DNA of 40,124 bases from Rubellimicrobium roseum (GCF_006152145.1 NZ_VDFV01000035.1:1-40124), one strand, 5' to 3'; numbered from the stretch's first letter, positions 8,513 to 18,612 are shown. Notes: generated from the letters alone by a model not told the origin. Numbers and translations: made by a program.

Positions 8513-8866
8513 ATGTCGACCAACATCGCGGCCACGGCCGACATCGCCGGGTTCATCGGAGCCTGCCTCGTGGACAGCGAATCGGGCCTCATGCTCGCCT
8601 CCGAAGGCGGCGGCAAGCTGGACATGGAGGCCGCCGCCGCGCTCAACACGCAGGTGGTCAAGGCCAAGCTGCAGGCCATGGAGCTGCTCGGCATGGCCGA
8701 CCAGATCGAGGACATCCTCATCACCATGGGCAAGCAGCTCCACATGATCCGGCCGCTGGAAAAGGCGCCGGGCGTGTTCCTCTACGTCGCGCTCGACAAG
8801 AAGGCGGCGAACCTCGGCATGGCCCGGATGCAGGTCAAGCGCATCGAGAGCGGCCTGAGCATCTGA
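8513..8866 (+). CDS. Stand-alone Roadblock/LC7-like protein
   Basis: 117 residues from the ATG at 8513, with AAAGGA at 8499-8504; an upstream in-frame ATG at 8402 would add a Pro-rich stretch and overlaps the previous stop, so I reject it. The protein is a bare copy of the C-terminal domain of the preceding gene ('MSTNIAATADIAGFIGACLV', 'EDILITM', 'RPLEKAPGVFLYVALDKK', 'NLGMARMQV'). The pair is clearly a tandem duplication, and homo- or heterodimers are expected for LC7 domains. It ends the operon; a GC-rich hairpin follows at 8884. Confidence 0.72.
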   Translation: MSTNIAATADIAGFIGACLVDSESGLMLASEGGGKLDMEAAAALNTQVVKAKLQAMELLGMADQIEDILITMGKQLHMIRPLEKAPGVFLYVALDKKAANLGMARMQVKRIESGLSI

Positions 8867-8883
8867 ATCCCCCGTCGCGCGGC

Positions 8884-8917
8884 CCGGGCCGGCTCCGTCG
8901 CCGCGGGGCCGGCCCGG
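8884..8917 (+). terminator. GC hairpin ending the dynamin/Roadblock operon
   Basis: Perfect 10-bp arms CCGGGCCGGC (8884-8893) and GCCGGCCCGG (8908-8917), 14-nt loop, followed by CCGTTTCCC. It sits 18 bp after the last stop of the operon. The T-run is only three bases, as is common in GC-rich genomes. Confidence 0.55.
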
Positions 8918-8982
8918 CCGTTTCCCGGGGTCCGGAACGGCGGGCCGGGGCCGGCGTTGATCCTCCTGAAAGGGGGTCCCCC

Positions 8983-9867
8983 ATGCGCCGCGCCACCCTG
9001 TCCGTTCTCCTGCCCCTCGCGCTCTGGCCCGCCACCGGGCTCGCGCAGGAGGGGCCGTCCTTCGACTGCCGCGACGCCGGCACCCGCACCGAGATCGCCA
9101 TCTGCGCCGATCCCGGGCTCGTCCGCCTCGAGCGGCGGATGTACGACGCCTACCTCGACCTCGTGGAGCGCATCGGCGCGCGCGAGGCGCGGCGCATCGC
9201 CGACGAGCTCCTGATCCGACGGCAGGCCTGCGAGGGCGACACCGACTGCATCGCCGAACGGCTTCTCGTCTCCACCGAGGTCTTCGACCAGCGCGGCCGC
9301 TCGGCCACCGAGCTTGCGGGCCTCGCGGAGCCGGAGGTCACTCCGGCGGCCGAGCCGCCCGATCTTCCGCTCGCGGCCCAGGCGCCCCTGTCCCTCGACG
9401 CCGCGGCCCCGCCCGAGTCCGCTCCGGTCCCGCCCCTGCGCCCTCGCCGCGACCGGGATCTGGCGCGCGTCGAGATCGCCCCCGGCGACCTCGACGCGGC
9501 CATCGCCGGGGCCGAGCTGGCCTCCTCCGACGCGGCCGGCGAAGGCGCCTCGCCCGACGCCATGGCGCCCTTCGACACGCCGCTCTCCTGGGCCTTCATG
9601 GACCTGGAGCGGGAGGCGCGGGCCGATCTGCAGCGCAACCTGCAGGAGGCGGGCCTGCTCGACGGCCCCGCCGAAGGCACTTGGACGCGCGGCACTCTGA
9701 CGGCCATCGAGGCCTTCCTCACCACGCCCGAAGGGCAGAGCTTCGACGCCACGACCGCCTCCGGCGCGGCGCTCGCTCTCGACTTCCTGGGCTCGGACGC
9801 CTTCGCGGCGGCACGCGGCGAGGCGCTGGGCGCCGAGCCCGATCCGCTCGCCTCGACTGAGTGGTGA
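8983..9867 (+). CDS. Secreted LprI-like (DUF1311) protein with C-terminal PG-binding-like segment
   Basis: 294 residues; AAAGGGGG upstream of the ATG. A signal peptide (1-21, cleaved after 'GLAQ') leads into a Cys-rich helical domain ('FDCRDAGTRTEIAICADPGL', later 'RQACEGDTDCIAERL') that matches the lysozyme-inhibitor LprI / DUF1311 pattern. A Pro/Ala-rich linker follows, and residues ~200-260 ('LQRNLQEAGLLDGPAEGTW') look like a degenerate peptidoglycan-binding-like repeat. It is probably periplasmic and may act on or sense cell wall. It stands alone, 116 bp after the Roadblock operon, and its stop is 4 bp from that of convergent ureG. A second LprI-like gene occurs at 16291-16656. Confidence 0.65.
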   Translation: MRRATLSVLLPLALWPATGLAQEGPSFDCRDAGTRTEIAICADPGLVRLERRMYDAYLDLVERIGAREARRIADELLIRRQACEGDTDCIAERLLVSTEVFDQRGRSATELAGLAEPEVTPAAEPPDLPLAAQAPLSLDAAAPPESAPVPPLRPRRDRDLARVEIAPGDLDAAIAGAELASSDAAGEGASPDAMAPFDTPLSWAFMDLEREARADLQRNLQEAGLLDGPAEGTWTRGTLTAIEAFLTTPEGQSFDATTASGAALALDFLGSDAFAAARGEALGAEPDPLASTEW

Positions 9868-9871
9868 GGGG

Positions 9872-10486
9872 CTAGAGGCCCCCCATCTCGCGCAGATGCG
9901 CCACCACCGCGTCGAGCCCCCGCCCGTGGCGCAGCGCGGTGAAGAGGAACGGCCGTTCGCCCCGCATCCGCCGGGCGTCGCGCTCCATGACCTCCAAGGA
10001 GGCGCCCACATGAGGGGCAAGGTCGGTCTTGTTGATGACCAGCAGGTCCGACCGCGTGATGGCGGGACCGCCCTTGCGCGGGATCTCCTCGCCCGCCGCC
10101 ACGTCGATGACATAGACGGTCAGGTCCGCGAGCTCCGGCGAGAAGGTGGCCGACAGGTTGTCCCCGCCCGACTCGATCAGCACGAGCTGCAGGTCCGGGT
10201 GCCGCGCCCGCAGCTCGGCCACGGCGGCGAGATTGATCGAGGCGTCCTCGCGGATCGCCGTATGCGGGCAGCCCCCCGTCTCCACCCCCATCACCCGGTC
10301 GGCGGGCAGGATCTGCATCCGCATCAGCGCCTCGGCGTCCTCCTGCGTGTAGATGTCGTTGGTGATGACGGCGAGCGACAGCTCGTCCTTCAGCGCGCGG
10401 GCAAGGCTCGCGGTCAGCGTCGTCTTGCCCGCGCCCACGGGGCCGCCGATGCCGATCTTGAGGGGGCCGTGGGGAGAGTCGCGCAT
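9872..10486 (-). CDS. ureG: Urease accessory GTPase UreG
   Basis: 204 residues from the ATG at 10486, the normal UreG length. P-loop [10 protein letters not shown] (14-23), the metal-binding CPH motif (73-75), '[17 protein letters not shown]' (105-121) and NKTD (152-155) are all intact. UreG hydrolyses GTP to drive nickel delivery from UreE into the UreABC-UreDFG complex. It is the last gene of the minus-strand urease cluster, 14 bp after ureF. A longer reading frame upstream lies inside ureF and is not coding. Confidence 0.96.
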   Translation of the reverse strand: MRDSPHGPLKIGIGGPVGAGKTTLTASLARALKDELSLAVITNDIYTQEDAEALMRMQILPADRVMGVETGGCPHTAIREDASINLAAVAELRARHPDLQLVLIESGGDNLSATFSPELADLTVYVIDVAAGEEIPRKGGPAITRSDLLVINKTDLAPHVGASLEVMERDARRMRGERPFLFTALRHGRGLDAVVAHLREMGGL

Positions 10487-10500
10487 GGGGTCAAGGTCCT

Positions 10501-11175
10501 TCAGGAACGGAAGATCCGGGGCTCCAGCCCCTCGTGCCGCATGGAGCACAGGTCCACGGCCAGCGCGCAGGAGCCGATGTCGTCCGGGGACAGCCCCATG
10601 CCCTCGGCGGCGACCGCCGCGCAAGGGGGCGCGAGCCGCAGGATCACCCCCTGCGCCGCCGTCTGCCCAAGCGGCATGAGCCGCTGCGCCGCCTGCGTCA
10701 GCGTGGTGACGAAGCCCTGCAAGGCCATCTCGGCCACGGGCCGCGCGGGCAGCCCCCCGAGCCGCGCCGCGCGGCCCAGCGTCACCGGAAAGGGAGCGTC
10801 CGGCAGGTCCCAGCCATGCAGCGCCCGCAGCGTCGTGGCAAAGGCCGCGCCCTGCTGCGCCGCCTCGGCCCGCCTTTCGCGCGACGGCGCGAGCGCGGTG
10901 GCCAGTTCGGCCAGCGCCGGCAGGTCCGCCTCCTTGGCCCGATGCGCGGCCCCGATCAGGATGGCGTCCGTCCGCCCCGCTCCGTGCCGCAGCACCGCAT
11001 CCAGCCAGTCCTCCAGGGTGCCGGCATCCCGCACGGTCCCGTCGCCCACGGCCTGTTCGAGCCCATGGCTCCAGGCGAAGGCGCCGGTCGGGAAAGCGGG
11101 CGATAGCCAGCGCGCCAGCGTCAACAGTTGCAGGGGCGAGAGCGCGGCGGCCTCCGGCTCAGAGGTCGGGGTCAT
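10501..11175 (-). CDS. ureF: Urease accessory protein UreF
   Basis: 224 residues from the ATG at 11175. The helical UreF signature '[20 protein letters not shown]' is near the N-terminus, and the conserved C-terminal tail ends '...[11 protein letters not shown]'. UreF bridges UreD and UreG in the nickel-insertion complex and controls GTPase timing. The start overlaps the 3' end of ureE by 17 bp, showing tight coupling. Typical family length; no defects seen. Confidence 0.94.
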   Translation of the reverse strand: MTPTSEPEAAALSPLQLLTLARWLSPAFPTGAFAWSHGLEQAVGDGTVRDAGTLEDWLDAVLRHGAGRTDAILIGAAHRAKEADLPALAELATALAPSRERRAEAAQQGAAFATTLRALHGWDLPDAPFPVTLGRAARLGGLPARPVAEMALQGFVTTLTQAAQRLMPLGQTAAQGVILRLAPPCAAVAAEGMGLSPDDIGSCALAVDLCSMRHEGLEPRIFRS

Positions 11176-11653
11176 GCGCCAGATGCCCCAGACCCTCGCC
11201 GGGTCCGTGCGAATGCCCCAGGACGCGACCCTCGCCATAGGCGCCACCCTCGGGAACGAAGGGGCCGTCGATCTCGCGAAGCGTCGCCCCGAGCCCTTCC
11301 AGCATCCGCGCCATCACGCGGTCGCGGCGGACCAGCAGCCGGTCGGGCTCGATCCGCGCGGGGGCGTGGCGGTTGCCGATGTGCCAGGCCAGCCGGGCAA
11401 GGTCGCCCCGGACCTCCAGCAGCGGCTCGACGGCGGCGCGGACGGCGATCCACCGTCCGTCCTCGACCTCCAGAGCGTCGCCGTCATCAAGGCCGGTCGT
11501 GGCGGGCAGGTCCACCAGAAGCGCGAGGCCGCCGTCGGTCACGATCCGCTTCCGCCGGATCAGCCGGTCCTCGTAGGCGAGCGTCACGCGGTCGTCCACC
11601 GGCCCGTCATGGGCGCGGCGGACCGCGGTCGCGCGCAGGAGCGGGGCGCTCAT
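11159..11653 (-). CDS. ureE: Urease nickel metallochaperone UreE
   Basis: 164 residues from the ATG at 11653. The N-terminal domain has 'VTLAYEDRLIRRKRIVTDGG' and the central domain 'AWHIGNRHAPARIE', the conserved UreE nickel-site region. The tail is modestly His-rich ('[20 protein letters not shown]'), less than the poly-His tails of some relatives. It delivers Ni2+ to UreG/urease. It is preceded by the DUF1127 gene rather than directly by ureC. Confidence 0.94.
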   Translation of the reverse strand: MSAPLLRATAVRRAHDGPVDDRVTLAYEDRLIRRKRIVTDGGLALLVDLPATTGLDDGDALEVEDGRWIAVRAAVEPLLEVRGDLARLAWHIGNRHAPARIEPDRLLVRRDRVMARMLEGLGATLREIDGPFVPEGGAYGEGRVLGHSHGPGEGLGHLAHDPDL

Positions 11654-11675
11654 CGGCCGCGCCCCGTCCATGTCG

Positions 11676-11894
11676 TCAGATCGAGGCGCGGATGCCGAAG
11701 ATGCGCCGGATCTCGTCCTCGCGCGAGGTGCCGCGGGCGGCCAGATCCTCGTCCGACAGCCGGTTCAGCCGCTCGACGGCCGCGAGGCGCGGGTTCGCTT
11801 CGGCCAGAAGCGTCAGGAACGAGACGACCGCCTGGAACGGCGCGGCGATCGTGTCGCGAAGGTTGCGGTGGTGGGTGTCGGCGATCATGGCCAT
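11676..11894 (-). CDS. DUF1127 (YjiS-like) small protein
   Basis: 72 residues from the ATG at 11894, with AAGGA (on the minus strand) 8 nt upstream. The C-terminal half 'AVERLNRLSDEDLAARGTSR' matches the DUF1127 motif, an Arg-rich helix-turn-helix-sized domain. Some DUF1127 proteins in alphaproteobacteria bind RNA or modulate small RNA turnover. It sits between ureC and ureE, where it is not part of the canonical urease set, and has its own 147-bp upstream region with a CTGC-N3-GCGG palindrome. Confidence 0.78.
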   Translation of the reverse strand: MAMIADTHHRNLRDTIAAPFQAVVSFLTLLAEANPRLAAVERLNRLSDEDLAARGTSREDEIRRIFGIRASI

Positions 11895-11944
11895 GGTGGC
11901 AATCCTTGGGTCTGGAAGAGAGCCTTCCGTGACCGCAATATGGG

Positions 11945-11961
11945 ATGCTGCATCGCGGCAT
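11945..11961 (-). promoter_or_regulatory. ATGCTGC-N3-GCGGCAT palindrome upstream of DUF1127 gene
   Basis: Seven-base arms with one mismatch around ATC. It sits 51-67 bp upstream of the DUF1127 start. The same core, CTGCATCGC(A/G)G, occurs upstream of ureD at 18153-18163. The CTGC-N3-GCAG form is that reported for the PHB regulator PhaR; binding here is an inference. Confidence 0.4.
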
Positions 11962-12041
11962 ACCACCGACAGTTGAGCAGGCCCGCCATGCAGGGAATGC
12001 AACCTCGGGCGCGAAAGCCTGAAAAGCGGGCATGTTCCGCC

Positions 12042-13751
<1,710 letters not shown>

Positions 13752-13900
13752 GAAGGACTCCTCGGGGGCGCGTGCGGGCCGAGTGACACCCGCCCCACCC
13801 CGGTTGCCAAGCCCCGCCACGCCTCGCGCCCGGGACGCCGGGGCCATATGCCCATCCCCGGCGCGGAATGCCCGTTTTCCGGGCACCGCGCGAACGCCCC

Positions 13901-14296
13901 TCAGGCGCGGAAGCGCTCGTCCACCTCGACCCCCAGCGCGGTAGCGAGAGCGTTGGTCTGCATCGCCAGCGCGATCACCCGCAAGAGCTCTGCGTGCATC
14001 TCGGGCGTCATGCCCTTGGACCGCGCCGCCGCCGTGTGGGAATGGACGCAATAGGCGCATCCGTTCACCGTGGACACCGCGACATAGACCAGTTCCTTCA
14101 CCAAGGGGTCGAGCGCCCCCGGCCCCATCACCGCCTGCGCCCGGTCCCAGACCTCGCGAAGCTGCGCGGGATCGTGCGCCAGAGCCCGCCAGAAGTTGTT
14201 GACGTAGTCCGTCTGGCGCTTGGCCCTCAGGTCGTCGAAGACCGCCCGCGCCTCCGGGGCGGCCTCCTCGTCGCCCAGCAGCGGGACCGTCCCCAT
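13901..14296 (-). CDS. CMD/AhpD-like protein
   Basis: 131 residues. The sequence contains '[20 protein letters not shown]', the CxxC...H signature of the carboxymuconolactone decarboxylase/AhpD superfamily, within an all-helical protein of typical length. Members are either small peroxidase-type thiol enzymes or decarboxylases; the CxxC pair favours redox activity. Its ATG overlaps the stop of the upstream cyclase gene (TGATG at 14294-14298), so the two are co-translated and probably work in one pathway. It lies inside the urease cluster. Confidence 0.85.
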   Translation of the reverse strand: MGTVPLLGDEEAAPEARAVFDDLRAKRQTDYVNNFWRALAHDPAQLREVWDRAQAVMGPGALDPLVKELVYVAVSTVNGCAYCVHSHTAAARSKGMTPEMHAELLRVIALAMQTNALATALGVEVDERFRA

Positions 14297-15108
14297 CAGA
14301 GCATCGCCAGCACGCGGGCGGGCCCGCCGGTGCCCTGCGCGTGCTTGGGCGCGCCGATGAAGATCGTGGCCCCGGTCGCCGGCAGCCCGTCGAGCCCCGC
14401 GAGGTTCTCGATCCCGAAGCGCCCGCCCGGCAGCCAGGAATTGTGCACCGCGAAATCCGCCGAGTTGCCGGGATCGAGGCTCAGCGTGTCCACCCCGATC
14501 GAGGCGGCCCCCCGCTCGGCCAGCAGGTCCGTCGCCGCCTGCGAGAAGCCGGGGAAGGCAAAGGCGCCCTCGGCGTTGGTGCGGAACGAAGGCGTGCCCA
14601 CCTTGGCCGCCCAGCCCGAGCGCATGGCCACGCAGGCTCCCGCCGGAATCTCGCCGTTCGCGCTGATCCAGGCCTCGATGTCCTCGGGGTCCACGGTGGC
14701 GTTGGGGTCCTGCGCCGCCTTCTCCGTGATGTCCACGATGCAGAGCGGCGCCAAAAGCTGCTCGACCGGCAACTGGTCCACGCTCGCCCCGTCGGCGCTG
14801 AAGTGGAGCGGCGCGTCGATATGGGTGCCCGAATGCTCCATGATGGTCAGCTTCCAGAGCTGGTAGCCCTGGTCGATCGTCACCGCCCATTCCTTGGCAA
14901 GGCCGGGCTGGCCGTCGAAGGTCGGGAAGACCTCGTCGAAGGTGTGCGTCAGGTCCACGATCCGGCCCGTGGCCTGCGCCAGCGCCGGCCGGGCCGACAC
15001 CAGCCCCGAGGCAACCGACGCCGCCCCCAGCGCCGCCGCGCCGGTGAACAGGTGGCGCCGCGACAGCATCGACCGCTTCACGTTCTCCATCACGCAGGCA
15101 TGGCACAT
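14296..15108 (-). CDS. Tat-exported cyclase-family hydrolase (KynB-like fold)
   Basis: 270 residues. The N-terminus carries a twin-arginine segment '[15 protein letters not shown]' ending in 'ALAQA', so export by Tat is likely. The mature part has the metal-binding signature '[12 protein letters not shown]' of the PF04199 cyclase family (kynurenine formamidase and related amidohydrolases), plus a downstream '[10 protein letters not shown]'. These enzymes open amide or cyclic bonds using Zn or Mn. The substrate cannot be read from sequence. It is coupled to the CMD-like gene. An in-frame Met at residue 14 is an alternative start, and would still keep the Tat signal. Confidence 0.82.
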   Translation of the reverse strand: MCHACVMENVKRSMLSRRHLFTGAAALGAASVASGLVSARPALAQATGRIVDLTHTFDEVFPTFDGQPGLAKEWAVTIDQGYQLWKLTIMEHSGTHIDAPLHFSADGASVDQLPVEQLLAPLCIVDITEKAAQDPNATVDPEDIEAWISANGEIPAGACVAMRSGWAAKVGTPSFRTNAEGAFAFPGFSQAATDLLAERGAASIGVDTLSLDPGNSADFAVHNSWLPGGRFGIENLAGLDGLPATGATIFIGAPKHAQGTGGPARVLAML

Positions 15109-15190
15109 GGTTCCGCTCTCTCCGGCTGCCGCGCCTCCTCGGGCGCATGGCCGCAGCGAAGCGCGCCCGGCGCCCCTGCGTCAAGCCGGA

Positions 15191-15484
15191 TCAGCGGCGG
15201 GGCTTGGTCAGCCGCCGGACGTTCGAGCCGGTGCGCCGGGCGATGGGCCGGATGGCCGCCTGCGCGATCTGGTCCGGGCTGCGCCCCTGCAGCGCCGCCA
15301 CGCCCGCCGCCATCGCGGCCTCCGCGAAGGCCGGACCCTTCTCCGAGAACATGGTGGCGTTCTCGCCCGCCGCCGCCGGCAGGACGCCCATCATGCCCAT
15401 GGTGCGCAGCGCGATCACCGTCTGCGCCTGCGCCATCATGGCCCAGAAGTCGAAGGCGGACCGCCACGGTTGGAACGGGTTCAT
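15191..15484 (-). CDS. Small helical protein, paralogue of the upstream gene's ends
   Basis: 97 residues; GAGGGAAG precedes the ATG on the minus strand. It starts 'MNPFQPWRSAFDFWAMMAQA', and by eye 19 of the first 31 positions match the start of the 235-residue protein encoded just upstream; the basic ends also look alike. It is helical with many Met/Ala and has no signal peptide. Similar small proteins in this order are, as I recall, annotated variously as phasin-like or 'antifreeze'; I would not assign a function. It could coat a hydrophobic surface such as PHB granules. Confidence 0.65.
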   Translation of the reverse strand: MNPFQPWRSAFDFWAMMAQAQTVIALRTMGMMGVLPAAAGENATMFSEKGPAFAEAAMAAGVAALQGRSPDQIAQAAIRPIARRTGSNVRRLTKPRR

Positions 15485-15555
15485 CGTCGGCTTCCCTCAC
15501 TCACCTGGGCCATGTTCCGTTCCAACGCGGCGCGCGTCCGTCAGGTCCCGAACGA

Positions 15556-15574
15556 GCCCCCGAAAGGAGGGGGC
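15556..15574 (-). terminator. Small GC hairpin between the paralogous small-protein genes
   Basis: GCCCCC (15556-15561) and GGGGGC (15569-15574) form a 6-bp stem with a 7-nt loop, 7 bp beyond the stop of the 235-residue gene. There is no T-run. It may attenuate transcription or mark an mRNA 3' end. Confidence 0.35.
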
Positions 15575-15581
15575 GTCCCGG

Positions 15582-16289
15582 TCAGGACGCCGACTTCGGG
15601 CGCCCGTTCCGGCGCGACGGCGGCAGGCGGCGGCCCGGACGGGCCGAAACCGACTTGGCCGCCGCGGCGATCTCGGCCGGGGCGGGCGCCTCGGCCTGTT
15701 CGAGGATCGGCAGCATCGCCGCCTCGACCAGCCCCGCGGGCGCCGCCTCGGCCAGCACGGCGAGGGGCTCGGCGGGCTCGGCCGGGGCCGGCGGCTCGAC
15801 CGAGGGGGCCGCCTCGGGCTCGGGCTCGATCGCCGCGAGGATCGCGGCCGGGCTCGCCTCCGACAGGATCTCGGCCGGGATATGTTCGGCCGGGGCCGCC
15901 TCGGGCTCCTCCGTCAAGGCCGTCGCGGGCTCTGCGGCCGGCGCCAGGGCTTCGGTCGGCTCCACAGGCTCGGCGGCCAGCGCCTGGTCTTCGGTCGCCT
16001 CCAAGGGCTCGACCGGCGGCACGGTGGTCTCGACGACCGGCGGCGCGGCGGCCTCGACCGGAATGACCGCGACCGGCTCGACCGGCGCGGGCGCCTCGGC
16101 GCGCGCGAAAGGCACGACCGTCGCCGTCACCACCGCGACGGGCGGCTCGAAGGCCCGCGCCATGGGCTCGGCCCGCCGGACCGCGCGCCGGCGGTTCATG
16201 TCCATCATCCGCAAGGTCACCACGGCCGGCGCCTGCGCCATCGCCGCCCAGAAGTCGACGGCGGATTTCCAGGTCTGATACGTGTTCAT
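15582..16289 (-). CDS. Pro/Ala/Glu-rich protein with the same N-terminal helix as its neighbour
   Basis: 235 residues from the ATG at 16289 (an in-frame ATG 5 codons earlier overlaps the previous gene). Residues 1-35 ('MNTYQTWKSAVDFWAAMAQA') match the next gene's start, residues ~50-205 are Pro/Ala/Glu/Val-rich and probably disordered, and the end is strongly basic ('SARPGRRLPPSRRNGRPKSA'). It looks like the 97-residue neighbour with a long disordered insert. The layout (helical anchor, acidic spacer, basic tail) would suit a granule- or DNA-binding scaffold, which is inference only. I do not recognise a named family. Confidence 0.6.
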   Translation of the reverse strand: MNTYQTWKSAVDFWAAMAQAPAVVTLRMMDMNRRRAVRRAEPMARAFEPPVAVVTATVVPFARAEAPAPVEPVAVIPVEAAAPPVVETTVPPVEPLEATEDQALAAEPVEPTEALAPAAEPATALTEEPEAAPAEHIPAEILSEASPAAILAAIEPEPEAAPSVEPPAPAEPAEPLAVLAEAAPAGLVEAAMLPILEQAEAPAPAEIAAAAKSVSARPGRRLPPSRRNGRPKSAS

Positions 16290-16290
16290 C

Positions 16291-16656
16291 TCATCTCTCC
16301 GCATAGGCCCTCAGGTCTTCCGTCCGTTGCGCCGTCAGCTCCCTCAGGCACCCGGACCGGATCATCGGCTGGGCCGACCCCCCTTCCCACAGCACGGCCT
16401 CCGCCTCGCAGGCGGCGTCGCGAAAGGCGATCCAGGCCCGCTGCGCCGCGCGCAGCGTTTCCTCGCCCCGCGGACCGATGCGCCGCGCCGTGTCCATCGC
16501 CACCGCATAGGCGGCATTCAGTTCCTCGTCCGCGGCCACGAAGTCGGCCTGGGCGCATTCGGTCATGTCGGCCTGCGTGACCGCGCGGCTGCAATCCAGC
16601 CCCTGCGCGGCCAGCGGCGAGCCCGCCACGGCCAGAAGCGCCCAGAGCCCCCTCAC
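16291..16656 (-). CDS. Secreted LprI-like (DUF1311) protein
   Basis: 121 residues from a GTG at 16656 that overlaps the ureB stop (GTGA), so it is translationally coupled to ureB. A signal peptide (to about 'PLAAQG') is followed by '[20 protein letters not shown]', '[17 protein letters not shown]' and 'SGCLREL', the cysteine and Trp pattern of the LprI/DUF1311 domain. It has no disordered tail, unlike the protein at 8983-9867. It is periplasmic and has no evident role in urease, although its coupling to ureB suggests long co-evolution. Confidence 0.8.
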   Translation of the reverse strand: MRGLWALLAVAGSPLAAQGLDCSRAVTQADMTECAQADFVAADEELNAAYAVAMDTARRIGPRGEETLRAAQRAWIAFRDAACEAEAVLWEGGSAQPMIRSGCLRELTAQRTEDLRAYAER

Positions 16657-16958
16657 AGGGGGCCTCCGACGCGGCCGTTGAAGCCATGCACCACCCGGTC
16701 GCCCGACAGCGGGATCAGCCGCACCTCGCGCCGCTGTCCGGGCTCGAAGCGCACCGCCGTTCCCGCCGCGATGTCGAGCCGGCGCCCGCGCGCCGCGTCG
16801 CGGTCGAAGTCCAGCGCCGCGTTGGTCTCGGCGAAGTGGTAGTGCGAGCCCACCTGCACGGGCCGGTCGCCGGTGTTGGCGACCATCAGCACGATGGCCT
16901 CGCGCCCCGCGTTCAGCTCCAGGTCGCCCTCGGCGGTCACGATCTCTCCGGGGATCAT
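16653..16958 (-). CDS. ureB: Urease beta subunit UreB
   Basis: 101 residues, typical length. It begins '[20 protein letters not shown]' and carries the conserved '[20 protein letters not shown]' and '[10 protein letters not shown]' segments. It forms the trimer-of-trimers with UreA and UreC. It follows ureA by 12 bp and overlaps the LprI-like gene by 4 bp. Confidence 0.97.
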   Translation of the reverse strand: MIPGEIVTAEGDLELNAGREAIVLMVANTGDRPVQVGSHYHFAETNAALDFDRDAARGRRLDIAAGTAVRFEPGQRREVRLIPLSGDRVVHGFNGRVGGPL

Positions 16959-16970
16959 CGCGCGGACTCC

Positions 16971-17273
16971 TCAGCGGATCGGGTTGTGGACGGTCACGAG
17001 CTTCGTGCCGTCGGGAAAGGTGGCCTCGACCTGGACCTCGGGAATCATCTCGGCCACGCCCTCCATGACCTGCTCGCGGGTGACGACCTGCGCCCCCGCC
17101 TCCATCATGTCGGCGACGCTGCGCCCGTCGCGCGCCCCTTCGACCACGGCATCGGTGATCAACGCGATGGCCTCGGGGTGGTTCAGCCTGACACCGCGCG
17201 ACAGGCGCTTGCGCGCCACCTCGGCGGCCATGGAGATGAGAAGCTTGTCCTTCTCGCGGGGGGTGAGCTGCAT
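16971..17273 (-). CDS. ureA: Urease gamma subunit UreA
   Basis: 100 residues, typical length. '[20 protein letters not shown]', '[20 protein letters not shown]' and '[13 protein letters not shown]' are the family blocks. It starts one base after the ureD stop (TAG 17275-17277, ATG at 17273), indicating one transcript. Confidence 0.97.
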   Translation of the reverse strand: MQLTPREKDKLLISMAAEVARKRLSRGVRLNHPEAIALITDAVVEGARDGRSVADMMEAGAQVVTREQVMEGVAEMIPEVQVEATFPDGTKLVTVHNPIR

Positions 17274-17274
17274 T

Positions 17275-18114
17275 CTAGAGTGTCCATACCTTCGGAAGGG
17301 CCGCGCCCGTCAGGCGACAGATGAGGGGCACCAGAGCTGCGCGCAAGGCATAGCCGTCCGGGGCCATGAGTCGCGCGAACAGCACCCCCTCCGCGATGAG
17401 CGACGCGCCGCCGCTGCCCGCCAAAAGGGCACGCGCGGCATCCAGATGCGCCTCGGCCGCCGCGCCCGCGAACAGGACCGAGGCCACCGCCCGCGCCCCG
17501 CCGCCCACGCCCGGCCGGTCCAGCGTCGCCGCCATGTCGCCGCCCAGCCGCAGCGCGTCCGCGAAGACGAGCCGCCCGTCGCGCCGCACCTCCCATCGGT
17601 CCAGGAGCCGCCCCTCGCGCACCTGCTCGCCGCGCGCGAGCCGCCCGAACAGCAGGGGCTCCACCAGCAGCGCCGTCGCCGTGGGGGCAAGGTCCATGAC
17701 CAGCTTCCGCTCCAGCCGCGCCCCGTCGAACAGGATCGTCTCCTGCGGCAACCAGTCGATCCGCGCGCCGTCCTCGGCGACCAGCCGCGACTCGACCCGC
17801 GCGGGGGGATCGCCCGCCGCGCGATAGGCCCGCTCGGCCGCCTGCGTGGTCAGCCGCATTTGCGCCCCCGCCCGGGCCGTGGCCGTCAGCCGCATCGCGT
17901 CGCCCGAGGTCAGCCCCCCGGCGGTGTTGAGCGTCACCACGTCCAGCGCCGGCCCCGCCCCCCGCGGGAACAGGGCCTTGAGCGAGCCCTGCTGGCGCAG
18001 GTCCCCCAGCCGCGTCACGCCCCCCGCGACCTTGGCCGAGACGACGACTTCGCCCCGCGCCCGGGGGGGCTGGGACATGGGTCGCGGCAGGGTCAGGGCA
18101 TCCGGGGCGTCCAT
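17275..18114 (-). CDS. ureD: Urease accessory protein UreD
   Basis: 279 residues from the ATG at 18114; alternatives are Met at residue 13 or an upstream ATG at 18174 that would cross the palindrome. Family blocks are visible: '[20 protein letters not shown]', '[11 protein letters not shown]' and '[20 protein letters not shown]'. UreD binds apo-urease and provides the nickel tunnel with UreF and UreG. It is the first gene of the cluster; a CTGC-N3-GCAG palindrome lies 38-50 bp upstream. No urea transporter genes are adjacent. Confidence 0.92.
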   Translation of the reverse strand: MDAPDALTLPRPMSQPPRARGEVVVSAKVAGGVTRLGDLRQQGSLKALFPRGAGPALDVVTLNTAGGLTSGDAMRLTATARAGAQMRLTTQAAERAYRAAGDPPARVESRLVAEDGARIDWLPQETILFDGARLERKLVMDLAPTATALLVEPLLFGRLARGEQVREGRLLDRWEVRRDGRLVFADALRLGGDMAATLDRPGVGGGARAVASVLFAGAAAEAHLDAARALLAGSGGASLIAEGVLFARLMAPDGYALRAALVPLICRLTGAALPKVWTL

Positions 18115-18151
18115 GCCCGCACTATGCCGCCCCGATTCTCCCATGGCGAGC

Positions 18152-18164
18152 GCTGCATCGCAGC
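18152..18164 (-). promoter_or_regulatory. GCTGC-N3-GCAGC palindrome upstream of ureD
   Basis: Perfect 13-bp palindrome (GCTGC-ATC-GCAGC) just upstream of the urease cluster. It matches the CTGC-N3-GCAG site described for PhaR-type PHB regulators, and resembles the element upstream of the DUF1127 gene at 11945-11961. Confidence 0.4.
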
Positions 18165-18204
18165 ATGACGGCATTCGGCGGAAATCCCCGCCGAAAAGCC
18201 ACAG

Positions 18205-18612
18205 TCAAGCGGCGAGCTCGGGCGCGGGCAGCACGATCACGCCATTGATCCGCCAGCCCTCGGGCAGCTCGACCATCTCGTAGTCCAGCAGCCAGCCGCG
18301 CCCCTCGGCGTCCTCGACCAGCACGGTCTGCCGCAGCGCGCCCGACTCCTCGCGCAGCTCCAGGAACCGCGCCTCCGAGTTCGTCCAGACCATCGGATAG
18401 CCCTGCTCGACCATGCGGCCGAAATTCTCGGGGCTCTCGAAGATCTCCTGGATCGTCGGGCTCGCGTGCTCCCAGGCGCCGGGCACGTCGCGGGCGTTGA
18501 AATCCGAAAGCTGGTCGCGGATCACCTCCGCGATGGCGGCGCGGTCGGCGTCGTCCTGCGCCGGCGCGGCCAGCGGCAGGGCGATCAGGCACAGGGTGGG
18601 CAGAAGGCGCAT
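18205..18612 (-). CDS. DUF4864-like exported protein
   Basis: 135 residues from the ATG at 18612. A signal peptide (1-19, 'LCLIALPLAAPAQ') is followed by 'AAIAEVIRDQLSDFNARDVP', 'ASPTIQEIFESPENFGRMVE' and 'GWRINGVIVLP', an NTF2-like alpha+beta pattern that fits DUF4864. Probably a periplasmic small protein with a ligand pocket; no catalytic residues can be named. It is divergent from the CHAD gene, with 88 bp between the starts, and lies 90 bp downstream of nothing related to urease. Confidence 0.7.
   Translation of the reverse strand: MRLLPTLCLIALPLAAPAQDDADRAAIAEVIRDQLSDFNARDVPGAWEHASPTIQEIFESPENFGRMVEQGYPMVWTNSEARFLELREESGALRQTVLVEDAEGRGWLLDYEMVELPEGWRINGVIVLPAPELAA

Noticed and set aside
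9896-11932. 678-codon plus-strand ORF over ureE/F/G
   Set aside because: Shadow opposite well-supported urease genes.
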